From contig NZ_BLLB01000002.1 in the NCBI RefSeq assembly GCF_010723735.1, positions 1,240,001 to 1,304,000 of the forward strand: a DNA stretch of 64,000 nt. Direction: 5' to 3'. Shown here in pieces: positions 50,580-61,861 of the stretch; the first letter of the stretch is position 1, and every line of letters starts with the position of its first letter. The notes beneath the pieces are model-generated. The model did not search any database. It saw only the letters and a list, made by a program, of their open reading frames with translations, and was not told where the DNA came from. Source of the DNA: Mycolicibacterium hippocampi (GTDB taxonomy: Bacteria > Actinomycetota > Actinomycetes > Mycobacteriales > Mycobacteriaceae). Position numbers and translations under genes: made by a program.

Positions 50580-51152
50580 GTGCTGCTCTCTGACCGTGAC
50601 ATCCGCGCCGAGATCCAGGCCGGCAGGCTCGGTATCGACCCGTTCGACGACGGCCTGATCCAGCCCTCCAGCGTCGACGTCCGTCTCGACAACCTATTCC
50701 GGGTCTTCAACAACACCCGTTACACCCATATCGACCCCGCCGAACGCCAGGATGATCTGACCTCCCTCGTCGAACCGAAGGAGGGGGAGCCGTTCGTCCT
50801 GCACCCGGGCGAGTTCGTGCTCGGGGCGACGCTGGAGCGCTGCTCCCTGCCCGACGACCTGGCCGGCAGGCTGGAAGGCAAGTCCTCGTTAGGCAGGCTC
50901 GGTCTGCTCACCCACTCCACGGCCGGGTTCATCGATCCAGGGTTCTCCGGGCACATCACGCTGGAGCTCTCCAATGTCGCGAACCTGCCCATCACGCTCT
51001 GGACCGGGATGAAGATCGGCCAGCTCTGCCTGCTGCGGCTGACCAGCCCCGCCGAGCATCCCTATGGAAGCGCGAAAGCGGGCTCCAAGTACCAGAACCA
51101 GCGAGGCCCCACGCCGTCGCGTTCCTACCAGAACTTCATCAAATCCAGCTGA
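50580..51152 (+). CDS. dcd: dCTP deaminase
   Basis: A 190-residue enzyme (dCTP to dUTP; in mycobacteria bifunctional, also forming dUMP). Start GTG 50580 gives [12 protein letters not shown] and the length of the M. tuberculosis protein. Motifs include [45 protein letters not shown] and the C-terminal [21 protein letters not shown] sits 6 bases before the start, so the mRNA is probably leaderless. Confidence 0.95.
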   Translation: MLLSDRDIRAEIQAGRLGIDPFDDGLIQPSSVDVRLDNLFRVFNNTRYTHIDPAERQDDLTSLVEPKEGEPFVLHPGEFVLGATLERCSLPDDLAGRLEGKSSLGRLGLLTHSTAGFIDPGFSGHITLELSNVANLPITLWTGMKIGQLCLLRLTSPAEHPYGSAKAGSKYQNQRGPTPSRSYQNFIKSS

Positions 51153-51378
51153 CCCGGAACGTCACAGCCGAGTCTCGATCACGCGAGTAGGGTCGGGAGG
51201 CACCGACGCTCTGCGCATCCGTGCCGTCGCGTTCCGGCCAGATTTTCGTCGCCGTCAGCTAACTGCATCAGGTGTAACGCGTCAGCTGGTCAGGCCGATG
51301 AACTATCTAGTTGTCGGCTCGTCGTGCCTGGATGAGCATCGGCGACGAACCAGGCGTAGCAAACATTTTGGAGGGTCA

Positions 51379-53088
51379 GTGGACATCGTGCTGGGTGTGT
51401 CGATGACACCTACGACGGTCCGCATGGTGCTGGTCGAAGGCGAGAACGCCGACGGCGTCACCGTCGACCACGACGTCTTCGACGTCGCTTCGGGAGACGG
51501 CACAGCAAACACGGCGGCGGGCCGCCCAATGGACGTCGCCGATCAGGTTTTGGCGGCGGTTCTGGGTACCCGGGAGAGCGCGCAGGCCGGCGGGCATCAC
51601 CTCAAATCGATCGGTGTCGCCTGGAGCGACCACGCCGAGGCCGCCGCGCTGCGCGATGCGCTGGCCGCCCACGACATCGACGACGTCATGCTGGTCTCCG
51701 AGGGGCACGCGGCCTCCTCGCTGGCGCAGGCCGTCGGGCGCGCGGTCGGCTACGACACCACCGCATTGCTGTTCGTCAACCGTGACACCGCGACGCTGTC
51801 GGTGGTGCAGACCGACGACGGTTCGGTGGTCAAGGTCCTCAGCCGCACGCTGCACAGCACCGACGCGATGGCCGTGCTGACGGAGATGGCCGAGGCGGTC
51901 GCCGCGCAGGAAGCCCCACCGCAGGCCATGTTCGTCGTCGGCTCCGGGGTGGACGTCAGCTCGGTCAAGGCGCACCTCGAACACCTCGTCTCGCTGCCGG
52001 TGAGCGCGCCCGAGGACGCGGAGATGGCGCTGGCCCGCGGAGCGGCGCTGGCCTCTGCCGCGGCGCCGGCATTCGAGGCGTCCACCGTGGGCCTGGCGTA
52101 CTCCCAGGACCCGGACGGCCCCACCGCCGGCTCGGTCTACGCCGGTCTGGCCGGCGCCGACACCCAGCTGGCGCCGGCGGGCGCCGAGCCCGCCGACATG
52201 GTCGGCGAGGTCGACGAGTACGCGCAGACTCAGGCGCGGCCCGTCGAGGAGGAGCGCAAGCCGTTCCTGCTCGTCGGCAGCGCGCTGACCTCGATCTTCG
52301 TGGTCGGCGTGGTGGCACTGGTCATCTCGCTGGCCGTCAGCATCCGCCCCACGGCCGACCAACGCCCGAGCCCCGCGGAGGCCGTCATCGTGCCGAGCAG
52401 TCAGGTTCCGGCGCCGGAACCTGTCCAGGAAGCCCAGCAGCCGGTCGACCCGCCGTCGGCCGAGACGATCAAACCGCCGGTGCCCGTGGTCCAGCAGGCG
52501 CCGGCTCAGGCGCCGCGGACGGTGTTCGTCGAGCAGGCCCCCGCGCCTGCCGCGCCCGCACCGGCTCCCGCGCCCGCCGCGCCGCCGCCCGCTCCCGCCC
52601 CGGTGGCCCCGCCCCCGGTGGTCGCACCTCCCGTGGTGGTGCCGCCGCCGGTCATCGTGTTGCCGCAACCCGAATGGCCGCGGTGGCAACCGCCGTGGGA
52701 GCGGGACGACAACGAAGACGAAGACGCATCCGAGGCTCCGACGCAGACCGCGACTTCCAGGCCGACGACGCCCAGGCCGACGACTGTGGTGCCCACGACT
52801 GTGGTGCCCACGACTGTGGTGCCGACGACACCACGACCGACCGTTCCGCAGGTTCCACAACAGTCCCAGTGGCCGTTGCCCGGTAGCGGCTCCGGCTCCA
52901 GCGGTGGTCCCGGTTCGGGCTCTTCGAGCAGCAGCAGCGGCCGCGGATCCGGCGACTCGGGCTCCTCGCGCGGCGACTCGGGTTCTTCGCGCGGCGACTC
53001 GGGTTCCTCGGGCAGTGGCGTGCCCGGCGACCTCAACGGTGACGGCTGCTTCCTGGTCTTCTGCTCGTCCGACGGTGGCCGCGGCTAG
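51379..53088 (+). CDS. DUF7159-type protein with membrane helix and Pro/Ser-rich tail
   Basis: A 569-residue protein starting at GTG 51379 after GGAGGG. N-terminal ~260 residues: an actin/Hsp70-like fold with DIVLGVSMTPTTVRMVLVEG, RDTATLSVVQTDDG and VVGSGVDVSS. One membrane helix at ~300-322 is followed by a tail rich in Pro, Ala and Val, then Thr repeats (TTVVPTTVVPTTVV), then Gly/Ser/Arg-Asp repeats (SGDSGSSRGDSGSSRGDS). The architecture parallels the Hsp70-like protein at 23226. Confidence 0.75.
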   Translation: MDIVLGVSMTPTTVRMVLVEGENADGVTVDHDVFDVASGDGTANTAAGRPMDVADQVLAAVLGTRESAQAGGHHLKSIGVAWSDHAEAAALRDALAAHDIDDVMLVSEGHAASSLAQAVGRAVGYDTTALLFVNRDTATLSVVQTDDGSVVKVLSRTLHSTDAMAVLTEMAEAVAAQEAPPQAMFVVGSGVDVSSVKAHLEHLVSLPVSAPEDAEMALARGAALASAAAPAFEASTVGLAYSQDPDGPTAGSVYAGLAGADTQLAPAGAEPADMVGEVDEYAQTQARPVEEERKPFLLVGSALTSIFVVGVVALVISLAVSIRPTADQRPSPAEAVIVPSSQVPAPEPVQEAQQPVDPPSAETIKPPVPVVQQAPAQAPRTVFVEQAPAPAAPAPAPAPAAPPPAPAPVAPPPVVAPPVVVPPPVIVLPQPEWPRWQPPWERDDNEDEDASEAPTQTATSRPTTPRPTTVVPTTVVPTTVVPTTPRPTVPQVPQQSQWPLPGSGSGSSGGPGSGSSSSSSGRGSGDSGSSRGDSGSSRGDSGSSGSGVPGDLNGDGCFLVFCSSDGGRG

Positions 53089-53161
53089 CATTCACCTGCC
53101 GTTGGCCCGGCGCTCAGTGTCGCGTAGCGGTCAGCTCATCCCGGCTGCCTAGAGAGGCAGT

Positions 53162-54502
53162 ATGCGATGCACCGTCTTCGGCACCGGCTACCTCGGAGCG
53201 ACCCACGCGGTGGGAATGGCCGAGCTGGGCCATGACGTCCTCGGTGTCGACATCGACCCGGGCAAGGTCGCCAAGCTGTCCGGCGGTGACGTGCCGTTCT
53301 ACGAGCCTGGTTTGCGAAAGATGCTGCAGCGCAACCTGAACGATGGCCGACTGCGTTTCACCACCGACTACGCCGAGGCTGCAGAGTTCGCCGACGTGCA
53401 CTTCCTCGGGGTGGGCACCCCGCAGAAGAAGGGCGAATACGGGGCCGACCTGCGCCATGTCTACGCAGTGATCGACACCCTGGTCCCGCTGCTGCGACGC
53501 CCCGCGGTGATCGTGGGCAAGTCCACCGTGCCGGTGGGCACGGCCGCCGAATTGTGCCGGCGCGCCCGCGGCCTCGCCGGCGAGGGGGTCGGCGTGGAGG
53601 TGGCGTGGAATCCCGAGTTCCTGCGCGAGGGTTTCGCCATCCACGACACCCTGCACCCTGATCGTATTGTCCTTGGGGTGCAGCAGGATTCGGTTCTCGC
53701 CGAAGACGCGATCCGGACGCTGTACGCATCCCTGCTCGACGACGGCGTGCCGTTCCTGCTGACCGACCTGCAGACCGCCGAGCTGGTCAAGGTGTCGGCG
53801 AATGCGTTCCTGGCGACCAAGATCTCGTTCATCAACGCGATCTCCGAGGTGTGCGAAGCCGTGGACGCCGACGTCACCCTGCTGGCCGACGCGCTCGGAT
53901 ACGACGCCCGCATCGGTAGGCGATTCCTCAACGCAGGACTCGGTTTCGGCGGCGGCTGCCTACCCAAGGACATCCGCGCGTTCATGGCCCGCGCCGGCGA
54001 GCTCGGCGCCAACCATGCGCTGACGTTCCTGCGCGAAGTGGACAGCATCAACATGCGCCGCCGGGTCAAGATGGTGGAGCTGGCCACCAGGGCGTGCGGC
54101 GGTTCGCTGCTGGGGGCGAACGTCGCGGTGCTCGGCGCGGCGTTCAAACCCGAATCCGACGACGTGCGTGACTCGCCCGCGCTCAACGTGGCCGGAATGC
54201 TGCAGCTCAACGGGGCCACCGTCAACGTCTACGACCCCAAGGCGATGGAGAACTCGCGTCGGGTGTTCCCCACCCTGAACTATTCGACGTCCGCGGTGGA
54301 GGCCTGCGATCGGGCGGATGCGGTGCTGGTGCTGACCGAATGGAACGAGTTCGTCGAGCTGCAACCCGAGACGCTGGCGCAGATCGTGCGCGCCAGAGTT
54401 GTTGTCGACGGCCGCAATTGCCTCGACGCCGCGCTGTGGCGGCAGGCGGGCTGGCGGGTGCACGCGTTGGGCCGGGCGGAGGGGCCACCGTCGGCGGCGT
54501 AG
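53162..54502 (+). CDS. udgA: UDP-glucose 6-dehydrogenase
   Basis: A 446-residue NAD-dependent enzyme making UDP-glucuronate for cell-envelope sugars. The dinucleotide-binding VFGTGYLGATHAVGMAELGHDV starts the protein; the catalytic Cys is in GFGGGCLPKDIRAF (~264); a C-terminal GAAFKPESDDVRDSPALNV domain follows. Order dcd-udgA matches Rv0321-Rv0322 with one extra gene (DUF7159) between. Confidence 0.93.
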   Translation: MRCTVFGTGYLGATHAVGMAELGHDVLGVDIDPGKVAKLSGGDVPFYEPGLRKMLQRNLNDGRLRFTTDYAEAAEFADVHFLGVGTPQKKGEYGADLRHVYAVIDTLVPLLRRPAVIVGKSTVPVGTAAELCRRARGLAGEGVGVEVAWNPEFLREGFAIHDTLHPDRIVLGVQQDSVLAEDAIRTLYASLLDDGVPFLLTDLQTAELVKVSANAFLATKISFINAISEVCEAVDADVTLLADALGYDARIGRRFLNAGLGFGGGCLPKDIRAFMARAGELGANHALTFLREVDSINMRRRVKMVELATRACGGSLLGANVAVLGAAFKPESDDVRDSPALNVAGMLQLNGATVNVYDPKAMENSRRVFPTLNYSTSAVEACDRADAVLVLTEWNEFVELQPETLAQIVRARVVVDGRNCLDAALWRQAGWRVHALGRAEGPPSAA

Positions 54503-54512
54503 CGTCGCGACC

Positions 54513-54832
54513 ATGACCGTGTACGCGCTGAACCTCTTCGACATCGCCGACCGCGACGAGTACCTGGCCTATTCGAAACGCTCGCCGAAGGAGGTTGCCA
54601 GACACGGTGGCCGGGTCGTCGCTCTCGGACAGTTCCGTGAATCGGTCACCGGCGACGTCGAGCCGCGCACCGTGCTGATCCTCGTCGAGTGGGATTCCAA
54701 GGACGCTTTCGACAGCTATCGCAACGATCCCGAACTGGCGGATCTGCACGCCCACCGGGAGAACGGCTCGTCGTCCTACATCTGGCATCTCTTCGATTCC
54801 TTGGCCGATCTGCGGCCCCTGCTTAAACTCGG

Positions 54833-54836
<4 letters not shown>
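54513..54836 (+). CDS. DUF1330-like protein
   Basis: A 107-residue ferredoxin-like fold protein: MTVYALNLFDIADRDEYLAYSKRSPKEVARHGGRVVALG and VLILVEWDSKDAFDSYRNDPEL. TAGCGT lies 7 bases before ATG 54513, compatible with a leaderless transcript. Its stop overlaps the P450 start. Function unknown. Confidence 0.8.
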
Positions 54837-56182
<1,346 letters not shown>

Positions 56183-56183
56183 G

Positions 56184-56930
56184 GTGGACTTCCGAGCATC
56201 CCTGCTCGAGCAGACTCGAGCCTTCGGTGACCTGATCAGATCGGCGGATCCGGCCACGCCGGTGCCCACCTGCGGAGAGTGGACACTGCGGCAGCTGTTC
56301 CGGCATGTCGGCCGCGGAAACCGTTGGGCCGCACAGATCATCAGCGATCGACGCAGCCAGCCGCTCGATCCGCGCGACGTGCGCGACGGCAAGCCGCCGG
56401 AGGACGCCGACGCCGCGATCGACTGGCTCGACGACGGCGCACAGCTGGTGATCGACGCGGTCGACCGGGTGGGCTCCGACGCGCGGGTGTGGACGTTCAT
56501 CGGCCCCCGGCCGGCGGGATGGTGGATCCGGCGACGGCTGCACGAGGCGACCGTGCACCGTGCCGACGCCGCGTTGGCCCTCGACGCCGAGTACGACCTG
56601 CCGCCGGAACTGGCCGGCGACGCGCTGAGCGAGTGGCTGGAACGGGCGTGCGTCGACAAGCGCAACGCCGTCGTGCTGGACCGCGGGCAGTCCATCCATT
56701 TGCACGCCACCGAGGAGAAGCTGGGCCCGACGGGCGAGTGGACGATCGTCCACGACGGCGACGGCGTGTGGTGGTCTCACAGCCACAGCAAGGGCAGCGT
56801 GGCGCTGCGCGGCCCGGTGACCGAGCTCCTGTTGGCCACCGTGCGGCGCAAGACCGCGGCCGAGGCCGGACTCGAGGTGTTCGGCGACACCGCCGTCTGG
56901 GACGCCTGGCTGGACAGCACGCCGTACTGA
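56184..56930 (+). CDS. Mycothiol-dependent maleylpyruvate-isomerase-like protein
   Basis: A 248-residue protein of the TIGR03083/MDMPI family: FRASLLEQTRAFGDLIRSADPATPVPTCGEWTLRQLFRHVGRGNRWAAQI at the N-terminus with a metal-site His, DAAIDWLDDGAQ, and a WWSHSHSKGSVALRGPVTELLL C-terminal domain. Many members are DinB-fold thiol-dependent enzymes. Starts GTG 56184, one base past the P450 stop, so likely co-translated. Confidence 0.8.
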   Translation: MDFRASLLEQTRAFGDLIRSADPATPVPTCGEWTLRQLFRHVGRGNRWAAQIISDRRSQPLDPRDVRDGKPPEDADAAIDWLDDGAQLVIDAVDRVGSDARVWTFIGPRPAGWWIRRRLHEATVHRADAALALDAEYDLPPELAGDALSEWLERACVDKRNAVVLDRGQSIHLHATEEKLGPTGEWTIVHDGDGVWWSHSHSKGSVALRGPVTELLLATVRRKTAAEAGLEVFGDTAVWDAWLDSTPY

Positions 56931-56977
56931 GGGTGCGCACTTCGTCGGAGACGAACATTTGCAGTAGTTTCGCGGAC

Positions 56978-57346
56978 ATGACCACATCGGAGATGGCCAC
57001 CGTTCTAGCCTGGCACGACGCGCTCAACGCCGGGGATTTCGACACCCTGCTGTCGCTGTCCAGCGACGACATCGAGATCGGTGACGCCCACGGCGCCGGC
57101 CAGGGGCACGCCGCGCTGACCGAATGGGCCCGCGATCTCGACGGCAAGGCAGAGCCCGGAAGGATCTACGTCCACGACGGCGTGGTCGTCGTCGAACAGC
57201 GCATCACGTCCGTGACCGGCGAGACCGGTTCGGCCGCTGCCGCGTTTCGGGTGGTCCACGACCACGTCACGTCGGTGTTCCGGCACGACGACCTGGCTGC
57301 CGCGCTGGCCGCGACCGAGCTGACCGAAGCGGATCTGACCGGCTGA
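56978..57346 (+). CDS. SnoaL-like protein
   Basis: A 122-residue NTF2-fold protein: [47 protein letters not shown], ending [21 protein letters not shown] sits 7 bases before ATG 56978, fitting a leaderless start. Its stop overlaps the rmlA start (TGATG). Confidence 0.78.
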   Translation: MTTSEMATVLAWHDALNAGDFDTLLSLSSDDIEIGDAHGAGQGHAALTEWARDLDGKAEPGRIYVHDGVVVVEQRITSVTGETGSAAAAFRVVHDHVTSVFRHDDLAAALAATELTEADLTG

Positions 57347-58209
57347 TGCGCGGGATCATCCTGGCGGGAGGGTCGGGCACCCGGTTGTATCCCATCACGA
57401 TGGGTGTCAGCAAGCAGCTGGTGCCCGTCTACGACAAGCCGCTGATCTATTACCCGCTGTCCACGCTGATGATGGCGGGCATCCGCGACATCCTGGTGAT
57501 CACCACGGCGCAGGACGCTCCGGGATTTCACCGGTTACTCGGTGACGGTGCCGATCTCGGCATCAATCTCAGTTACGCCGTCCAGGATGAGCCGGACGGT
57601 CTCGCGCAGGCTTTCGTGATCGGCGCCGACCACATCGGGAACGACTCCGTGGCACTGGTGTTGGGGGACAACATCTTCTACGGCCCCGGCCTGGGCACGA
57701 GTCTGAGTCGATTCCAGAACGTCAGCGGCGCAGCGATTTTCGCGTACTGGGTGGCGAACCCGTCGGCCTACGGGGTGATCGAGTTCGGCGCCGACGGCAC
57801 GGCATTGTCACTGCAGGAGAAGCCGGCCGCCCCCAAGTCGCACTACGCGGTGCCCGGTCTGTACTTCTACGACAACGACGTCGTGGACATCGCGCGGTCG
57901 CTGCGCAGGTCGGCGCGCGGCGAGTACGAGATCACCGAGATCAACCATACCTATCTCGACGCGGGCCGGCTGTCGGTCGAGGTGCTGGCCCGCGGCACCG
58001 CCTGGCTGGACACCGGAACCTTCGATTCACTGCTCGACGCCAGCGACTACGTGCGCACCATCGAACGCAGGCAGGGCTTGAAGATCAGCGTCCCCGAGGA
58101 GGTCGCGTGGCGGGTCGGCTTCATCGACGACGACACGTTGGCCGCCAGGGCGCAGGCGCTGCTCAAGTCCGGGTACGGCGCGTACCTGCTGGAGCTTCTG
58201 GAGCGCTGA
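57346..58209 (+). CDS. rmlA: Glucose-1-phosphate thymidylyltransferase
   Basis: A 287-residue nucleotidyltransferase that makes dTDP-glucose, the first step to dTDP-rhamnose for the arabinogalactan linker. N-terminal [60 protein letters not shown] are family signatures. Start ATG 57346 overlaps the SnoaL-like stop. Matches Rv0334 in place and length. Confidence 0.95.
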   Translation: MRGIILAGGSGTRLYPITMGVSKQLVPVYDKPLIYYPLSTLMMAGIRDILVITTAQDAPGFHRLLGDGADLGINLSYAVQDEPDGLAQAFVIGADHIGNDSVALVLGDNIFYGPGLGTSLSRFQNVSGAAIFAYWVANPSAYGVIEFGADGTALSLQEKPAAPKSHYAVPGLYFYDNDVVDIARSLRRSARGEYEITEINHTYLDAGRLSVEVLARGTAWLDTGTFDSLLDASDYVRTIERRQGLKISVPEEVAWRVGFIDDDTLAARAQALLKSGYGAYLLELLER

Positions 58210-58212
58210 CTG

Positions 58213-60315
58213 TCAGTGCATCCCGGCGAGCACCTTGTCCAAGGTGACCGGCAGGTCTCGGACCCGGACGCCGGTGGCGTGGTAGACGGCGTTCACGACG
58301 GCGGCGGCCGCACCGACGATGCCGATCTCGCCGGCGCCGCGTGAACCCATCGGGTTGGAGTGGTCTTCGACCTCATCGAGCCAGATCGCGTCGACGTCCA
58401 TCACGTCGGCGTGCGCGCTGATGTGGTACTCGGCCAGGTCCTGGGTCACCACGTGGCCGAACCGCGGATCGCGGACGCTGTCCTCGTGCAGTGCCATCGA
58501 CTGGCCCATGATCATCCCGCCGATCAGCTGGGAGCGCAGGGTGCGCGCGTTGATCGCCCGGCCCACCGAGAACACGCCGAGCATGCGCGGTATCCGGACC
58601 TCGCCGGTGTCGCGGTTGACGTGCGCCTCGACGAAGTGCGCGCCGAACGACTGCACGGTGACCTCGTCGTCGCCGGGGTTCTCGGGAGCCTGCGCCAGGG
58701 TCGTCGCCCCGACGGCGGGTGGGTCGCCGTGGTCGCGGCGGAACCGGCGGGCCGCGCCCACGATCGCCGACCCCCACGACGTGATGCCCGTCGAGCCCCC
58801 GGCTACCGAGGCGGGGGGCAGGTCGGTGCTGCCGATCTGCAGGTCCACCGCCGGGAGGTCACAGCCCAGGGCATCGGCGGCGATCTGCGACAGCGTCGTC
58901 CACGTGCCGGTGCCGATGTCGGCTGCTCCGATCTCGACCAGGTAGCGGCCTTCGGCGACGTAGCTGATGCGGGCGGAGTTTCCGGGCATGGCCATGCCGG
59001 GGTAGGTCGCGGCGGCGACGCCGGTGCCGGTGTACCAGTCACCGACGAGCCGTCCGGCGGGCCGCGGGTCGCGTGACGACCACTCGAACCGCTCGGCCCC
59101 GGTTCGCAGACATTCCACGAGATGGCGACCCGACCACGGCTTGCCGGTCTCCGGGTCCACCGCGGGGTCGTTGCGGATCCGCAGTTCGATCGGGTCGACG
59201 CCGCAGGCGACGGCGAGCTCGTCCATGGCGACCTCCGCGGCGTAGGTGCCGGGGCACTCGCCGGGCGCCCGCATCCAGAAAGGTACGGGTACGTCGAGTG
59301 CGGCGAGCCGGTGTGATGTCCGACGGTTCGGGGAGGCGTACATCTTGCGTGACGTCACCGCGGTCTGCTCGGCGAATTCCTTGACAGCAGACGTCTGTTC
59401 GATCACATCGTGGGCCAGCGCGGTGAGCCGGCCGCCGCGGTCTGCACCCAGTCGCAGTCGCTGGATGGTCGGGGTGCGGTAGCCCACCAGGGAGAACATC
59501 TGTTGACGGGTCAGCGCCAGCTTCACCGGCCGCCCTTGTGCGCGCTGGGCGGCCATCAACGCCAGCACATCGTGGGCATGCGGGGCACCCTTGGAGCCGA
59601 ACCCACCGCCGACGTGCGGTGCGACGACGCGCAACTGTTCGGGTTCCAAACCGAAGAGCGGCGCGAGGGTCTTGCGCACCACGTGCACACCCTGCGTTGA
59701 GTCGTACATCGTCACGGCGGGGGAGCCGTCGCCGGCGCTCCATGTCGCGATGCAGGCGTGCGGTTCCATCGGGTTGTTGTGCTCGATCGGAGTGGTGTAG
59801 GTCTGGTCCACCGTGACCTCGGCGGCGGCCAGCGCCGCGTCGACATCACCGTCGTCGGAGTCCGGGGGGTACGACGGGTTGACCGACTCGGGGGTGTAGA
59901 GCGCGGGGTGGTTTCGGCGTAGCTCAGCATCGTGGGGTTGGTCGATGTACTCCGCTTCAAGCAGTGCTGCTGCGTGTCTGGCGATTTCGGCGGTTTCGGC
60001 GACCACACCGCCGATGATCTGACCTCGGAAGTGCACTCGGTCGTCCTGCAGGATGGCGAGTTCTCCGTCCGAGGCGTCCGCCAACTCGGGCGCGTCGAAC
60101 ACCGTCAGCACGTCGAGGACACCGGCGACGGCGCGGGCCGCGGTGGTGTCCATGGAGACCACCCGTCCGCGGGCGGTGGTGGCCTGCACCGGATGCAGAT
60201 ACGCGGGGTTGTCAACCTGTTGCTCGAACGCATACGGCGCCGAACCGGTGACCTTCGCGCGGCCGTCGCGCCGGGCGACGGATGTGCCGATGGTGCGGGG
60301 TTCCAGCAGTGTCAT
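58213..60315 (-). CDS. Molybdenum hydroxylase large subunit (PaoC/YagR-like)
   Basis: A 700-residue molybdopterin-cytosine-dinucleotide-type catalytic subunit of a xanthine-oxidase-family aldehyde dehydrogenase. GGGFGSKGAPHAHD, FWMRAPGECPGTYAAEVAMDELA, and the C-terminal GSRGAGEIGIVGAAAAVVNA with the catalytic Glu are visible. It is third in a tightly overlapping operon with FAD and Fe-S subunits, an arrangement matching PaoABC periplasmic aldehyde oxidase, but no Tat signal was seen on the small subunit. Confidence 0.88.
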   Translation of the reverse strand: MTLLEPRTIGTSVARRDGRAKVTGSAPYAFEQQVDNPAYLHPVQATTARGRVVSMDTTAARAVAGVLDVLTVFDAPELADASDGELAILQDDRVHFRGQIIGGVVAETAEIARHAAALLEAEYIDQPHDAELRRNHPALYTPESVNPSYPPDSDDGDVDAALAAAEVTVDQTYTTPIEHNNPMEPHACIATWSAGDGSPAVTMYDSTQGVHVVRKTLAPLFGLEPEQLRVVAPHVGGGFGSKGAPHAHDVLALMAAQRAQGRPVKLALTRQQMFSLVGYRTPTIQRLRLGADRGGRLTALAHDVIEQTSAVKEFAEQTAVTSRKMYASPNRRTSHRLAALDVPVPFWMRAPGECPGTYAAEVAMDELAVACGVDPIELRIRNDPAVDPETGKPWSGRHLVECLRTGAERFEWSSRDPRPAGRLVGDWYTGTGVAAATYPGMAMPGNSARISYVAEGRYLVEIGAADIGTGTWTTLSQIAADALGCDLPAVDLQIGSTDLPPASVAGGSTGITSWGSAIVGAARRFRRDHGDPPAVGATTLAQAPENPGDDEVTVQSFGAHFVEAHVNRDTGEVRIPRMLGVFSVGRAINARTLRSQLIGGMIMGQSMALHEDSVRDPRFGHVVTQDLAEYHISAHADVMDVDAIWLDEVEDHSNPMGSRGAGEIGIVGAAAAVVNAVYHATGVRVRDLPVTLDKVLAGMH

Positions 60316-61301
60316 CGTGCACCCCGCTCGGTCAGCATGCGAAGCTGCGCGGTCAATGTGCGGTGGGTCAGTTCGATCTTGAATTCGTTGCCGGGCAACG
60401 GTTTCGCAGCCGCGAGCTCGGCGTCGGCGGCCGCGGTGAACACGTCCTCGGTGGGCTGCGCCCCGACCAGTACCTGTTCTGCAGCTCGGGCACGCCATGG
60501 CTTGTGTGCCACCCCGCCCAGCGCGATCCGGGCAGTGGCGATCTCGTCACCGGTGAAACTCAACTCGGCGGCCACGGAGACCAGCGCGAACGCATAGGAG
60601 GCCCGGTCGCGGACCTTGCGGTAGTCCGATACCGCGCCCGTCGGTGGGGGCGGCAGCTCCACGGCGGTGATCAGTTCGCCGCGGTGCAGCACGGTGTCCC
60701 GGTGCGGTTCGTCATCCGGCAACCGGTGGAACTCCGAAGCCGGGATCCGGCGGGCACCGTCGGCGCCCTCGACCACCACCACCGCGTCGAGTGCCGCCAT
60801 GGCGACCGCCATATCCGACGGGTGTACGGCCACACAGTCCGGCGATGCCCCGAGGATCGCGTGGTAACGCACGTATCCACCGAGTGCCGAGCATCCGCTG
60901 CCGGGGGCGCGCTTGTTGCACGGGGTCGTGATGTCCTGGAAATAAACGCATCTCGTCCGCTGCAGCAGGTTCCCGCCGGTGGTGGCCGCGTTGCGCAGCT
61001 GGCCCGACGCGCCCGACAGCAGCGCGCGGGCCAGCATCGGGTACTGGGCCCGGATGAGCGGATGGGCGGCCAGGTCGCTGTTGCGCACGTTGGCTCCGAT
61101 GTGGACGCCGCCGTCGATAGGGGCGATTTCCGAGAGGTCGAGACGGCTCACATCGATCACCAGTTCCGGTTCGGCCACACCGAGTTTCATGTGGTCGACC
61201 AGATTGGTGCCGCCGGCGAGATAAACCGCACGGGGATGTTCGGCCAGCGTCGCCACCGCATCGTCGATGCTGGTGGCGACGTGATAGTCGAATGGCTTCA
61301 C
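60312..61301 (-). CDS. Molybdenum hydroxylase FAD subunit with extra 4Fe-4S site (PaoB/YagS-like)
   Basis: A 329-residue FAD-binding subunit starting at GTG 61301. AGGTNLVDHMK and IGANVRNSDL are typical. The insert R-C118-VYF...PC128-NKR-PGSGC137-SA carries the cysteines of the extra 4Fe-4S cluster known in PaoB and in 4-hydroxybenzoyl-CoA reductase. GTGA overlap with the Fe-S subunit and ATGA with the large subunit. Confidence 0.88.
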   Translation of the reverse strand: MKPFDYHVATSIDDAVATLAEHPRAVYLAGGTNLVDHMKLGVAEPELVIDVSRLDLSEIAPIDGGVHIGANVRNSDLAAHPLIRAQYPMLARALLSGASGQLRNAATTGGNLLQRTRCVYFQDITTPCNKRAPGSGCSALGGYVRYHAILGASPDCVAVHPSDMAVAMAALDAVVVVEGADGARRIPASEFHRLPDDEPHRDTVLHRGELITAVELPPPPTGAVSDYRKVRDRASYAFALVSVAAELSFTGDEIATARIALGGVAHKPWRARAAEQVLVGAQPTEDVFTAAADAELAAAKPLPGNEFKIELTHRTLTAQLRMLTERGAR

Positions 61302-61819
61302 CGGCCGGCCACCCGCTCGATCGCGGCGACGATGTTCGGATACGCCGCACACCGGCACAGGTTGCCGCTCATCCGTTCCCGGATCTCTTCGTCGGTGAGC
61401 TCTGGCGTGGCCTCCAGGTCGTCGCTGACGAAGCTCGGCGCCCCCGATTTCGCCTCGTCCAACATCCCGACGGCCGAACAGATCTGGCCGGGTGTGCAGT
61501 AGCCACACTGGAACGCGTCCTCGTCGTGGAAGGCCTGGGCCATCGGGTGCAGCTCCTCACCCTCCCCCAGCCCGGCAGCGGTGGTGATCCGTGCGCCGTC
61601 GGCGGCGACCGCGAAGGTCAGGCAACTCGTGACCCGACGACCGCCCATCAGGATGGTGCACGACCCGCACTGGCCGTGGTCACACCCCTTCTTCGGTGCC
61701 GTGGCACCCAAGCGTTCGCGCAGGGTGTCCAGAAGGGTGATGCGGTTGTCGACGGTCAGCGAATGTCGGTGGCCGTCGACCTCGAGGGTCACTTCAGAGG
61801 TGTGATCGGGCTGGGTCAC
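61298..61819 (-). CDS. Molybdenum hydroxylase 2Fe-2S subunit (PaoA/YagT-like)
   Basis: A 173-residue subunit with two 2Fe-2S sites: C46-x4-C51-x2-C54-x11-C66 and C106-x2-C109-x..-C156-x-C158. It passes electrons from the molybdenum site to FAD. It is first in the operon. A clear Tat signal is absent, so the enzyme is probably cytoplasmic. Confidence 0.9.
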   Translation of the reverse strand: MTQPDHTSEVTLEVDGHRHSLTVDNRITLLDTLRERLGATAPKKGCDHGQCGSCTILMGGRRVTSCLTFAVAADGARITTAAGLGEGEELHPMAQAFHDEDAFQCGYCTPGQICSAVGMLDEAKSGAPSFVSDDLEATPELTDEEIRERMSGNLCRCAAYPNIVAAIERVAGR

Positions 61820-61861
61820 GGACCGCGGATACCCTCGCGGTCCACCACCAAACCCGGGTGC

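Noticed and set aside
51376..53091. 571-codon minus-strand frame opposite the DUF7159 gene
   Set aside because: Composition is Arg/Gly-rich shadow sequence; the plus strand has coherent domain structure.
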